This document shows positions 1 to 10,769 of a stretch of DNA of 37,862 bases, one piece after another. The stretch spans positions 359,799-397,660 of the forward strand of contig NMRA01000315.1 in NCBI GenBank assembly GCA_002633005.1. Direction: 5' to 3'. This DNA is from Phoronis australis (Eukaryota; Phoronida; Phoronidae). The position numbers were made by a program, and so were the translations under genes. Each line of letters opens with the position of its first letter. The stretch's first letter is position 1. The notes under the pieces are model-generated. The model was not told the DNA's origin. It saw nothing but the letters and a program-made list of their open reading frames with translations, and did no database searches.

Positions 1-774
1 TAAAAGTTTGTTCAAATGGTTTGTAAACTCTGCTCGTCATTTCCAAACTATGAAAATAGACAGTTTTGCAAGACAATTTTCACTAAAGTGCAAAGTTGAG
101 GCAAGATTTTTTATTGCTCAGTCATCAAGACTAACTCTTTAACTGTATGTTCAAAACGTCACATAAGGCTACAAGGTGTTTTATGGCAGTAAGAAGGTCA
201 CAAAAATGGCCACTAAAATTAGCCCCAAAAAGTGGTCTGTGGATTATCTCCCCTGTCTAGCATAAAACTGTTAGATTTTAATAAATGGCACAGAATTATG
301 CACAGTATACGTTGGTTATTTCAGCCACCAAAATATAGCTTTTGATCTATTTTGTATGTTACTCATTTTTGTTGCTGAAAACATGCGATTTTTGAGACGG
401 CTAATATGCCCAATTGTGCCAATTTGTGTTATCATGCTCCAGCGGCGAAATTAGGGGTCATTGAGTGCGCAAAATTTGGCATTTGGGTTTTTGTTAGGAT
501 ACCTACCCATGTACAAAAAATGAAGTTGTTTTAAATTTTGACGTATAGACTGATTTTTGAAAATCTACTGGTTTTTATATGGACTGCCTCTTAAATGTAT
601 GTGTTTAATGTCAACAGTAGTTTCCTGTTTTTAATACGTTTCAATATCAGATCCGCCACTGCCACTCCGGCTTGATTCAGGCTCGCTTGTTTCGTCATAG
701 CCCATTTCCTTTACCTATTGATCGGCTTGGTTTTCTTGTAAAAGACCAGCACCTTCAAAAAGGACATCAGGAAC
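1..774. other. AT-rich non-coding stretch
   Basis: No splice-flanked open frame, RNA gene or clear mobile element is visible on either strand. The stretch ends where the ~150-bp degenerate tandem repeats begin. Confidence 0.5.
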
Positions 775-1230
775 GGGTCATTCGGTATTGAGAGCGGTAC
801 TATCGTTCGTTTTAAATCAGTTTTGGCCGGTACCTCGAATATCTAGTCTAGCTCAAATTTTTGATGGCATACCATGGTTGAGATTTTGGGGGTTTCTGCC
901 GGGCAAAACCCAGAGTGTATTTTGTCTGTCATAGGGGTTTTAGTGATCTGTAACATGTATTGAAACACATGGTATTGGTTTTGTGTGGTACCTCGAATGT
1001 ATGTGCTAGCTCATTTTTGGGGGATCCTTTTTTGGTTTCTGCTGGATCCATTCTAGAGTGCAATATTTCTTTGTCATGGGTCATTCCGTGTTCAGTGCTG
1101 TGCTATTGTTTGTTTTAAATCAGTTTTGGTTGGTACTTCGAATATCTAGTCTAGCTCATTTTTGGGCCCTTTGTAAGGCCCCCATGGGTCACACCCAGAG
1201 TGCAGACAACGGCAGACGTCCATTTCTGTA
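775..1230 (+). repeat. Degenerate tandem repeat, three ~150-bp units
   Basis: Three diverged head-to-tail units begin near 775, 930 and 1078. Shared landmarks are GGTACCTCGAAT (829, 987, and as GGTACTTCGAAT at 1132), followed by a CTAGCTCA word and then a CCCAGAGTG or CTAGAGTG word. Units one and three also share TTTTAAATCAGTTTTGG. The spacing of the first landmark is 158 and 145 bp. The open frame starting at 1058 lies largely in this repeat and is not taken as a gene. Confidence 0.75.
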
Positions 1231-1821
1231 CATACTGAGGTGGACTCTAAATGCTCCCGTGGTCAGATGTTGGAACATGTACCTCGTTCATCTATGCTTA
1301 GTGCTCTGGGCTGCCGGTCTAAGATCTGTACCGGAAAGAAAGAATGCAATCCCGCTGACAAGTACGCTGCGTCTGTTGTCAAATCCAGACCCGCGTAGTG
1401 GGGCACATCCCAGCAAAACTTTTGTGTTCTTTTTGAATCGCGGCGTAAGGTTGAAGTGTATACGGACATAACGGTGAGGCTCGTGGACTACAAATTCAGG
1501 ATTGTCGTATTTTTCAATTGATAAATTGGAGACGTGTAGATAAGGCATTTTTCGCATGTAGTTTATGGGCTGGGGGCTTAGTTTAGCGAAGTTACTTATT
1601 GGGGCACTAATTGGGGGCATGGGCATTTATTAGGGTGAATAGCGGCAGAATTACATACAGCAGCGTAGTTAAATGCACACAAATCACACGTCGTGAAAAC
1701 CATTGCACATACCTTAATCAATCCCAATAGCCTTTGCGCACCCTAATTTCCGGACATGCGCAATCGTTAAATCGATTCTGTTGCAACTCCGCTATTAGAA
1801 GCTTGTAGGTCCTTACCGCAA
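1231..1821. other. No feature recognised
   Basis: Overlapping short open frames on both strands lack splice sites or recognisable domains. I see no gene here. Confidence 0.4.
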
Positions 1822-2055
1822 CCATCATGTTTCATCATCATATACGTCATGGTCATCGTCACCATCATCGTCGTCATGGCTCTCATCATCGTCGTTATCA
1901 TCATCGCTAGTCTCTTCATCAAGGCCATTAATATCCTTATCGTCACAATCTCCATCACAATCATCACCATCAACACCACGTTTATCACCATTATCACCAT
2001 CCTGTTCTCTTTGCATTGTCACCATCTTCATCATAATCATAATCGACGTTGTCAT
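1822..2055 (+). repeat. Imperfect CAT/CGT trinucleotide microsatellite
   Basis: About 230 bp are dominated by CAT, CAC and CGT triplets read on the plus strand, with interruptions. All frames stay partly open because of the composition: one minus frame reads as an Asp-rich acidic tract and a plus frame as an Ile/Val-rich tract. Neither looks like a conserved protein. Confidence 0.85.
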
Positions 2056-4349
2056 CACTGTTTTGCTTTGCATATTTTTTGTGGAAGCTATCATTTAATT
2101 CTGTTTGGACTGCATGCGCGCACCCAGGGGGGAATTTGCACTGTAACTATATACAAAAAGACTTTCCTTACACAGTGGTAGTGGAAGTCTTGTTATTCGG
2201 CATATAGTACAGTCCGTGATTCCATTGTTTATCACTTTTTAGCGCTCAATTCACTGGTTGTGCAATTGAAGGATTGTGGGGCGAGACAATCACAATTATC
2301 GGCTCCCCCCATTGTTAAATATGTTATTGATTTGATTGATCGCACGCGTACAAATGACGCACTAGTTTTTAAGCTCGAGCTTCTACACAGGGTATATTTT
2401 TCTACGTTGTGACTGATAGTTACAATACCTAGTCTGTTTTCTGGGTGACAGTATAGTATACCTTTTCTCCAATCCCCTATCCCAAGCTTTTTTTAATAAA
2501 ATCGGACATGTCCGAGGTGCGCCAGGAGAAATAGATCGTACCTTTCTGCTACTAGTTCACACAACGACGGTTTCAATATTGCACGTAATATCCACTAAAA
2601 TTCCAACCATTAATTTCAAGAAGATTCCACGGCTTTTGAATGTTTAATTTTCGGCAAAAAGTCAGTCAACGGATGGCTTAGCCTATTTCACGAAAATGGC
2701 TAAGTCTGAAAGTAACAAGTCCGTAAACTTCATTAGACAGAAGACAAAACGTTTATAGAAAAAAAAAATGACAAACCAACTTTTGCCTATAGTTAGACAC
2801 ATTTTTACTAAAGTCAAAAGACAAAAGCCAGTAGCCTAGTCTTGTCGAGAAAAAAGCACCCTGACCTCCGTTCCGTAGACATGAGTACCTCGTGAAAACG
2901 TGCACAAAGTCGAGCGAGACTTCGCGAGACACAGAGGCTGCCATGCATTACAACGAAGCAATGATCATACTAACTTCCTTAGTGCGGAACACACTACCGC
3001 TAAAGGTTGACACTTTCTTTGTATTCTCACAGGATCCCACTGATGACATTGTAATGTAATGTAGCCAGCTCATTATCACCAGTCATTGGAACTTAAAAGT
3101 ACACAGTCGATTTTACGGTTGAAAACGCCTTTTGGGGGTTGGGTTGACTTTTAGAAGCGGGGTTATTAGCTTTGATCAGAACCAAGAAAGAGCAAAATTT
3201 GCTGTGTTCTGATGATTTTACTATATATCGCCGATCAAGTAAGCTTACTTTATTTATACAACGTTGTTGAATATTTGAATGCATATCATCTGCATTGATA
3301 GCAAAAATATTGAAAAACAGATAAAATTTATGTTGTTGTTTTTCTGTCCAATGAAAATGATCAAAGCACGCGTTATTTACAGAACTCGTTTGAAATTGTA
3401 GTTTGATAAGTTGTCGAAACTGGCTCAAAGATTGAAGCTGAAAAAATCAGAGGCCAGACTATTCCAGGTATCCAGAGATGGCTACAGGTGGGTTGTGTGT
3501 GACCCGGCTGTGCACACGGGCCCGTAGCGCGAAAAATGCCGAGGCCTAGCATACCCGTTACGGATACGATGTAGATGAATAACAAGAACAAATTGTTGCA
3601 GTCATTACTGGTACTAATGACTTCAATAATAATCAAGTTGGTTATAATTTCGAATTTGCTTCTGATTCAAAGCACTTTACGTAGTCATTTCGTTCAGCAC
3701 CTAGCTAAGTCGCCAAAAAGCTCGATCGATCTGTGTTTACGTAGACGACAAGAATGTGTAGACCATTATAGGACGCTTTATATTATTGACAATCGCAACC
3801 GACCACCATGTTGAACGTGTGTGGAGACTACATCATAGGGTAACAAGGACCTGATTATATCTATGTAGCAGCGAGAGCTCCCAAAAAGTTGCGTGTGAAT
3901 GCACAAAACAACCGAAATAGCCGTCTTACGACGAGAAAAATCTTGTCACAATCAGGTGCTCTCATTGAACATACATGGCAATATCTCGCAGCATAATCGC
4001 GCAGTCTTGCTTTTCCAGCGAGGTCCTAGTTATTGAACCCTTCCCTGAACTTTCGTCTAAATTTTTTAAAACTTCCCGCTTGTAAGCAGTAAAGGTTTGA
4101 GAGAAGCCACGACTGAGCAAGAAGTGGACCACAGGGTCAACAACTGGCTACCTTTCAGTCAAAGTAGATTAAAAAAATGAAGGAAATGATATTTGTAGCC
4201 TTCACATGCTGCACAAAACTCAAAATGCTCTGCCAACCCTGCAGGCGCCAATATTTCATGAAAGTAAGGAAGATAGGTTCAACCTTGGATAAAAAAAAAA
4301 ACTACTGAGTGCCGCCTTAAATTCGGTCGCGGTAAACGTGGACTAACAG
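2056..4349. other. No gene recognised; could hold the missing lectin first exon
   Basis: Only scattered short open frames are seen. The signal-peptide exon of the downstream lectin gene is expected upstream of 4789 on the plus strand. A hydrophobic start at 3575 has no good phase-1 donor after it, so it was not adopted. Confidence 0.4.
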
Positions 4350-4385
4350 AATTGAATGCAACCGGGGTTCTTACGGAGGTGGCGT
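4350..4385 (+). CDS. Candidate 36-nt linker exon of the lectin gene
   Basis: A possible tiny exon lies between a CTAACAG acceptor and a GTAAGA donor. It starts and ends in phase 1, so it would splice in frame to the first lectin exon, which needs one leading base. It would encode LNATGVLTEVA plus split codons at both ends. The polypyrimidine tract before the acceptor is poor and no homology supports it, so this is a hypothesis based on phase and splice signals only. Confidence 0.25.
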
Positions 4386-4788
4386 GTAAGAACTTGCGCC
4401 GCTCTGACAGATGGCCAGTTATTCATTTCCAATTTACGAAAGGGTGTTTTTCCGATTTCATTTCCTACGACTCTCCACTTTATGGGTATGAAGCCCCAAA
4501 AAGAGCAATGCTTGCGCCACAGCTGTACAGGAGGAAGTCATATTGACTGTTCGTTGGGTTAAAGTGCCACCGTAGCGTCAATCGTTTTTGTTAAATTCCA
4601 GTTTGTTAAAACAAATTTGTTTAAGAAAACCTGATGACATTTTCGTAGATGAAGTGTTTCTTTTTTATTGCTGAGCCCCTAGAATAGTAAGATTTTATTG
4701 TAGGCTGGAATTTCAGAACAATGAAGTACCCCGCAAGAGCGGAAAAATAGAGCGCAGAGATTTGTAAAATTTATCGTTTCCGTTTCAG

Positions 4789-4957
4789 TCTGCCCCAGTT
4801 CCGCGTGGTCATTGGTTGGTGGAATTTGCTACTACAAGGACACAACGCAAAGAACATGGGAAGATGCCAAGTATAACTGCTACACCGTTGGAGGTCATTT
4901 GGCCGATATACCTCATGCAGGCGTGCAAGCATACATGAAAGTTTTCGTAACCTCAAC
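4789..4957 (+). CDS. Lectin exon A: N-terminal half of the C-type lectin domain
   Basis: The acceptor is CCGTTTCAG and the donor AAC|GTAGGTG. The exon enters needing one preceding base and leaves with two bases of a split Thr codon. Its 55 full codons begin CPSSAWSLVGGICYY and contain the family features: the CP..W start, the second cysteine of the long-form hairpin, a W.dA...C helix (TWEDAKYNC) and the GGHLADI strand. The domain is cut before the WIGL motif, which opens the next exon. Confidence 0.9.
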
Positions 4958-7900
4958 GTAGGTGTACTAGATCATCCCGTGCATTAGACCCAGGAATCTA
5001 TGTCCCCATTCACTGTTGGCGCAGCAAGTAGGCCTATTCAAATCAACGAGATGCTAGTTGTCTCATTTCTTCATATCTTGCCTTGTGCTGCCAGTGTGAG
5101 CTTTCTGGCTAGCTTCCAGTTCTACTGAGGCAGCTAAGCTCTGAGTACTCTGTCTGCCCTAATCATACATGCCGATTTACAGTATAGCATTACTCGGTAG
5201 GAGTTTTAAACTTTTTCCAGATTTAAGATTGAAGGTCGGATACAGTTCACTTTTCGGCCATCCAAATGGTACCAGTACTCTTAATGAATATATGATACAG
5301 GATAAAACTTTGTTTAGCGTCATTTTAACAGAAATCCGTTGCATTTGAAGGTCGTGGATTGGCTTATCGGATGTTGAAAGCGAAGGCACGTGGAAAAATG
5401 TCGATGGAGCAGGAAATACTTACTCCAATTTCCCAGCAGGCGGACCGAATGGCGGCACAAACGAAAATTGTCTCACCTTCGTGCCATCTAGTAACCACGA
5501 ATGGCACGATACTCCGTGTTCTACGTCCTTACCCTCCATCTGTCAGTACCCGTCTCCGGTATGATAATTTAACAATGGGTTTCATGCAGTGCTGTAGTGG
5601 TAAAATTAGAGGTAAGTAGGCGCCCAAAGCCCACTGTATCACCTTGAACACTGAACGTAATTTACGGTGAGTAGGCGCTACGTTCGAATACCAAAAGATG
5701 GTTGGCTGCGCCTACGTGCGCCTACGCCCCACTACAGCGCTGGTTTCATGGTTTCGAGTAAGCTAGGCATACAATCCCTAGTGTTAACGTTGATATTGAG
5801 CTGAGCACGGCGGTTCACGTTATTGAAACTTTGCTAAGAAGAATTGAGTAAAGGTTGTCATGATAACCAGGTACTGTCACGGTCAAGGTCACCAATGTTA
5901 GACTTGGTGACAGTCATGTTCAAAAGCAGGCAACCATGCATGCTTAATGCATTTTAGTGACCCTCCTTGAAACTTACGGGAATTGCCAAGCTCGAACATG
6001 TTCTCAGGTACACCAACTGAGTGATAATGGCATCATAAAGATAGGTGTATTATGTCTAGCATATGAACTTCATGTTTTCCTCAAATGCCTTTTTCTTATG
6101 GGCGCTCTAGATTACGTTATAGTAGCATCACCAATGTTGACTAGGTTTGTAATTTCATAAATAATCCACCAGTCTTTGCTAGTTGGTGGGGAGAGAAAAT
6201 TGTGTCAACCGTTAGGGTAGCTTAAAAACAGTAGCGACCGGAAGCAGATGAAAATTGAGAAGCAACTGCTGGCCACGTCTTAATCCTGCACTGCTGACAT
6301 GCTCTAGTTCAACCGAAACGTTGTATGCAACTTAAGCTCGACCTGTCGGGCTACAGGTGCCGATGAGTTGCATAAATATGAGCACAGCCCCAGAAACCGC
6401 TTTCGCGTTCTATCCAGGTTCTCATTCACTCCCTTGCACACATTCAGAAATAAAACCAAACTCAGAGGAATAGGATACACTGTACATCTTTGTGCAATGC
6501 TAGAATGTCAGCCAGTGAAGTCAGGATTTGAACCCAGGTCCTTCAAGCAGGATTCCGGAGCTGTAATCACTGAGCCACACTGTCTCCTCTCGGATGAATT
6601 GAATTCTACATCCGATTACAAAGTCATAGGACTAATGGAGTGTGTAGTCAGGGCATCGGTGTTGTCTGAAGTGTTAACGATATACCCTCGTTTTTAAGGC
6701 CGAAAAGTGCATTTTTGAATTTTTGTTGAAGGGGGATATACTTAATGAAGCCATTAGATTTCATGGAAGCAGAAACACAACACAATCCGTAGTATTTTGG
6801 GATAAAAATGGGAATTCTCGACTGCCAGTAGTACGCTGGAATCGAAGCCCGAGACTTTATAAATTCGATATGCTTAAAAGGCTGCCGAGTGGGCATAGCT
6901 CTCTCGGTGAGCACAGTTGAGAACCAACCTTTTTAGCCTAAACATTGAGGTGATGTTTTGTATTTTTCAGGGCGGAAATGTTCTAACACGTAAGTGATTT
7001 GTTCTCCTTGTCTGAATTCGTTTGGAACAAGATTCGACTTTGATCGGTTGCGTTTCGCTGGAGATTTGAGATTTCTATACTTTGATAGGATTTTTAGACA
7101 TAATCAACGTCACCGGTCGACTTGTAAAAGATCATATATTTTTTGCCTTTTGCATAATTCCAGAGTTGCAAAACGGATGTCAATCACGAATAAGACCTGA
7201 AATTTCAAACGGATTGTGGTTTATTCCACACCGCGTTCATTGGGCATGTGTTAGTTTTAAATTTGGTATTGTACAACTGTGTGACTGTAAAAGTAAATTC
7301 GAATGCCCAACCCCAATAACTTCTGAATTGTTTTGTTGACTTGTCGATGGTTTCGATGCTTGGCTTATTAGTAACGGGGCAAGACATGTTACGAAACAGA
7401 GAGTAAATGGTCTAGTAATTCTATGTTCATTTATACACCTTATTCACGCAGACAAGAAACGCACTCCAAAACGAGGCTCACTACCGTTGTTCCGTTAAAT
7501 GGCTAATCGGCATTATTTGTGTTCCGCGTTGCGCGAACAGTGATAGAAAAAATACGGACATTCAAATGTCTTTTTACAATCATTAATGACGTTGAGATTC
7601 CCTAATCGTTGAGTCGTTGCCATACGCCGCTACGCAGGAAATGTTTTCGAGTAAAATTCATAAAATTTTAGAAAGTTTGCTCACATTTTGTCGCATCTCG
7701 GTTGCCGAGTGTCGATTACAACGCCCGGTAAATCTTCGGCCAGCCAGGCTGTGTTTTCAAGACTACGAGGTGAAACATCACGCATTTCTCTCCAAAAAGG
7801 ACAAGGTCCTCAATCCCTCGATTTTGTTGCCGAGTATCGGCCCTGTTCTCCTCTCAAAATATTGAAAAATCACGCGAAATTCCCCCACGAGGCCTAAAAA

Positions 7901-10627
7901 TTCCCCTAAAGTGAATAAAAGTTTCTCCTCGAAGTACAAATTACCTGTAACTACACAGGTGACAATTTGAAAGAACACAAAATGCTACTTGAAATAGAAC
8001 CTATGAGACCTTGCAACAGGGCAGGGTGCTATTGATGGTGATCGGGAGGTGGAATTTCCCCCTCAATCGGCGAAAAAATTACCCTCTCAGAAGGCACAAG
8101 CACCGTTCTTCCCGGATGAACGAGGCAACTGAAGAAACATACTAACTATGCTTGCTCTGTCCAGTTAACTGAAACTGAGCTAAACGGAATGGGTGATTCT
8201 TTTAGGTTATGCTTTCGACGAATGAACTACATGTACATGTAGGTGTTTACATTTTAAAATTCAACATGGTCTAGATTGATATTTGAGACCCTGACACATG
8301 AAAGAATTATCAAAACCAAGAAAGAAGAATTGATGGTCAAATAATTTTCATTTTCCATTACCAGCCTGTTTTTTATTTTAACCAACATATATTTAATAAT
8401 GTCAATCATTCTTACAGATTAATGACAAATGAAGTGTTAGTCCCGGTATTCCCTACCACACTACCGGCAGGACACAAGATGAGCTCGATGTTAATATTCT
8501 TGATAAGCAAATTAAACCAGATGTGACTTGCACATGACAGCAAAATGCGATGAGCCACGACTGTTAAATATATCTTCAACTTGTCAAAAATACGAGCAGA
8601 TGACCTGGTTCGTGTAGAAAGCACTTTTATCAACAGTTTACAAGAAACGTAACCCTGCATCAGTGTATACGTACCCAATCCGTAGCACGATCGCCGCAAT
8701 TTGGTCATATTTACTTTTCATGTTTCGAGCCTAGTTTTCCGAAAAAAATTATACCCTTTCTTCAGACAACTCTTTGTGCATTGACTTGATCTCTAACGTA
8801 TTTTTCTAAGTCTCTGTAGTTAATTATTGACACATTTTAAAAATTCAATATCCTCGTTTGGACTCGAAAGACCAGCTATTTAACTCACGCAATGTCAACG
8901 TCCGTGTTGTTTAGGAGGCACAGAACAGTTCTCACAGGGGTTTGCCTATCAGAACACACGTCAATGGACTCTTCACCCTATTTCACTCGAACTATCAAAA
9001 ACTGCATGCAAATAAAGAAAGGTTTTTAGTCATTTCGCATCACAAGCTCTACAGATGAGCACAGAAACTTTATTCGCTCTTGTATTTTTGACCCTTTCAC
9101 TCCCACTGAAAACCAAGCTAGGCTAATAAAAATAAGGACAAAAACTGCAAAATCGGCACTTTTCACCCCCAAACCACCCCTTCCCTGCCAATGCTCCAGT
9201 AAAGCCAACATTAGGTTCCGAAAGCAAATTTCCTACTGATTCCAAAAATTTGGTCGAAAGGTACTGTCAACCAACTAGTTATTTGCAAATCTGGCTTGTT
9301 TGAGGGCTACCTGAAATCGCGGCGAGTTTCTCAGTTGCTACACAGTAATTCACAATTGCAAGAAGGGGCCACCATCTTGAAGAAGAGTGCAGCTACAGCA
9401 AAGAAAGTGGCGTTTTTTATTCTCAGCACGTTCACAAATACAAGCAAACCACATTCACTTGGTCTACATACAATATCTAACTAAAAATGCCCCAAGCCTG
9501 GCTTATCCCTATATTTTAATATTTGTCCGCGGCCGCAGCCAAACTGTTCAGTGCCACCTTCGCGAAGTGAGCCTCGGTTTGGATTTTAATGTCCGCCGCA
9601 TGAATCTCGCTGGTTCCCTGCGTGCCTAGCCAGCACGCAGGTATCACGCAGTGGCACGCGCTTTAGCTTTGGTTGATGTAACCTCAGCAGTCATTGGTAA
9701 GGTTTCTAACACCGACGGTGAAAAAATGTCGGACTGTGAACGATTTTTAGTCAATCATGCAAGTTGCGTCACATCAACTATTTCGTTTCTGCAGCGGTGT
9801 TTAATAGCCGCGTGCTTAAAGCACATACGCGTACAATAAAGACATATCTGGCTGATTTAACCGGTGTGTTATTCATACTGCATGAATACAGGACAGTATC
9901 GTAAACAAAAGCCATCGACAGTAGAAAGCTGTACTCCGAAAGTGCGCATCCACAATTTGTACGATTCACATTTCCTGAACAATAAACTTAAGTATCAGTT
10001 TGCCTGTACAGCAGACCACATTTACACAGTCCCTCAGTCAAGTTTAAGTGAAATAAAAAGAACACGTTTAGATAAGATTTAAACAGGCCGTGTCATTCGC
10101 ACATCGATTGTCTTTTTAGTCCATGGTCTACATAACTATCTTTAACTGAGATTATTCGCAATCCATACTATAATTAGTTTGCACGTCTGCCTGACTGGAT
10201 GTCTACCTGTCTGTCTGTCTGTGCGCCTCTATAAGTTTTGTGCTTCTTTGCCTTGTATTTTCTTGTACTGTTTTATTTTGTGGCCATTCATTGTTCAATA
10301 GACCAATAATATTTGTCCCTGTTTATTGCAGCCACAACTACGCCACTGCCGACGACGACGCTAAGTTATTGTGACGCAAACTATCCTGGGTCGTCCATCG
10401 ATGTCAATCTGCTTCTGGCGTCGGACACAGGTTTCTATAAAAACGAAGGGAGTGGGCATTTCAGACTAGTCAGCGATCTCCCGTTTGGCACGAGTGAAAT
10501 AGCGTCGTATACAGTGTCAAACGACATTACGTGCCTCGGTCAATGCCTTAAGAATTCTTGCTGTGAATACGTACTGTATGCGGAAGGAGAAGAAAATTGT
10601 CTTCTCATTCGAAACACTTCTGAATAG
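4789..10627 (+). CDS. Secreted C-type lectin / PAN-like mosaic protein, four visible exons, 5' end missing
   Basis: Gene-level entry; exons 4789-4957, 5351-5558, 6971-6989 and 10332-10627. The first two join in phase 2 to give one long-form C-type lectin-like domain with six cysteines and the WIGL core motif. A 19-nt microexon then carries phase 0 into the phase-1 start of the last exon, which encodes a Thr/Pro linker and a cysteine-rich PAN/apple-like module before TAG. C-type lectin domains bind sugars, proteins or lipids. Here the EPN-type calcium/sugar motif reads GPN and the WND motif reads WHD, so classical mannose-type binding is doubtful. The disulfide pattern implies an extracellular protein, but the signal-peptide exon (phase-1 donor) was not found upstream. 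There is no membrane segment after the PAN-like module. Introns are 393, 1412 and 3342 bp. The gene converges on the minus-strand kinase gene and no functional link is evident. Confidence 0.85.
5351..5558 (+). CDS. Lectin exon B: C-terminal half of the C-type lectin domain
   Basis: It starts after a TTTGAAG acceptor with a weak pyrimidine tract. Its first base completes the Thr codon left by exon A. The 69 codons open SWIGLSDVESEGTW and carry the last three domain cysteines (ENC, TPC, SIC). The EPN position reads GPN and the WND position reads WHD, so calcium-dependent sugar ligation is probably weakened. It ends in phase 0 at CCG|GTATGA. If that donor were unused, translation would stop one codon later at TGA (5562-5564), giving a short lectin-only product. 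Confidence 0.9.
5612..5735. repeat. Inverted cluster of GTAGGCGC words
   Basis: GTAGGCGC occurs twice in direct orientation (near 5618 and 5672), and its reverse complement GCGCCTAC occurs twice in close tandem near 5709-5727. The arrangement could fold into a GC-rich hairpin within the lectin intron. It may be the remnant of a small fold-back element. Confidence 0.45.
5736..6480. other. Lectin-gene intron without recognised exon
   Basis: No splice-flanked coding segment was recognised. A TCAAGGTCA word, an extended nuclear-receptor half-site of the NR5A/ERR type, lies near 5884 inside a short GTCACCAA/TTGGTGAC hairpin. A single site is weak evidence of regulation. Confidence 0.35.
6430..6592 (-). 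mobile_element. tRNA-derived SINE head
   Basis: On the minus strand an A-box-like GTGTGGCTCAGTGATTACAG (6580-6561) is followed about 25 nt later by a B-box GGGTTCAAATCC (6535-6524), the internal RNA polymerase III promoter layout of tRNA genes. I did not fold it into a full tRNA cloverleaf, and non-tRNA sequence follows, so a SINE is more likely than a working tRNA gene. The outer limits are approximate. Confidence 0.6.
6820..6920 (-). mobile_element. Second tRNA-like (SINE-type) head
   Basis: On the minus strand a D-arm-like TGCTCACCGAGAGAGC (within 6913-6881) precedes a B-box-like GGGCTTCGATTCC (6850-6838). It lies about 300 bp from the first SINE head in the same orientation, but the sequences differ, so these are probably two families or very diverged copies. 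The boxes are less perfect than in the first copy. Confidence 0.45.
6971..6989 (+). CDS. 19-nt microexon of the lectin gene
   Basis: A strong acceptor (TATTTTTCAG) and a consensus donor (GTAAGT) enclose 19 bases encoding GGNVLT plus the first base of a Pro codon. The preceding lectin exon ends in phase 0 and the PAN-like exon starts needing one base. A 19-nt exon (6 codons + 1) is what closes the reading frame between them. The Gly-rich peptide would act as a short interdomain linker. The assignment is inferred from splice signals and phase; a cDNA read would settle it. Confidence 0.7.
6990..9605. other. Large lectin-gene intron, no exon recognised
   Basis: This is part of the 3.3-kb intron between the microexon and the PAN-like exon. 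Several short open frames occur on both strands, but none has matching splice sites and a recognisable domain. Confidence 0.45.
9606..9660. repeat. Partial copy of the CTCGCTGGTT fold-back element
   Basis: The first ~33 bases (CTCGCTGGTTCCCTGCGTGC and onward) match the reverse complement of the right arm of the hairpin at 14839-14915 with only a few differences. A second GCGTGCC-type segment follows in inverted orientation (GGCACGCG). It is probably a diverged relative of the same short palindromic repeat. Confidence 0.6.
9661..10331. other. End of the lectin-gene intron
   Basis: No exon was recognised. A short (CTGT)n run lies at about 10207-10222. The segment ends in the GTTTATTGCAG acceptor of the PAN-like exon. 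Confidence 0.5.
10332..10627 (+). CDS. Terminal lectin-gene exon: Thr/Pro linker and PAN/apple-like module
   Basis: After the TTTATTGCAG acceptor the exon completes a Pro codon and reads TTTPLPTTTLSYC, a Thr/Pro linker likely to be O-glycosylated. It continues into a cysteine-rich module with the spacing C-x3-C-x4-CC-x11-C (CLGQCLKNSCCEY through ENCLLI), resembling the PAN/apple fold used for protein or sugar contacts in extracellular mosaics. TAG at 10625-10627 ends the protein four residues after the Arg of LLIR. The PAN call rests on cysteine spacing and flanking hydrophobics, so a related Cys-rich module is possible. Confidence 0.8.
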
Positions 10628-10763
10628 AATTGTTAGGGTGCACCAAGTAGCGCATCACTTGAGTGGTACGAACAGGGTCCAACTACATGTCAAAACACAT
10701 ATTCACTCTGTCAGAATGGACATACATGTATGGTCCTTGGTCTGTTGTCTTTCCTCACAGTTG

Positions 10764-10769
10764 AATAAA
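10764..10769 (+). promoter_or_regulatory. Probable polyadenylation signal of the lectin gene
   Basis: AATAAA lies 137 nt after the lectin stop codon, a usual distance for a short 3' UTR. No transcript evidence is available. Confidence 0.5.

Noticed and set aside
1058-1471. 137-codon plus frame with a hydrophobic start, considered as a signal-peptide exon
   Set aside because: Much of it overlaps the degenerate tandem repeat, and no suitable phase-1 donor follows the hydrophobic stretch.
1825-2094. Asp-rich minus-strand open frame resembling an acidic protein
   Set aside because: It is the translation of a CAT/CGT microsatellite; the other frames are open too and no domain or splice structure is present.
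3575-3680. Hydrophobic N-terminus as first exon of the lectin gene
   Set aside because: The available donors are weak and in the wrong phase for the exon at 4789.
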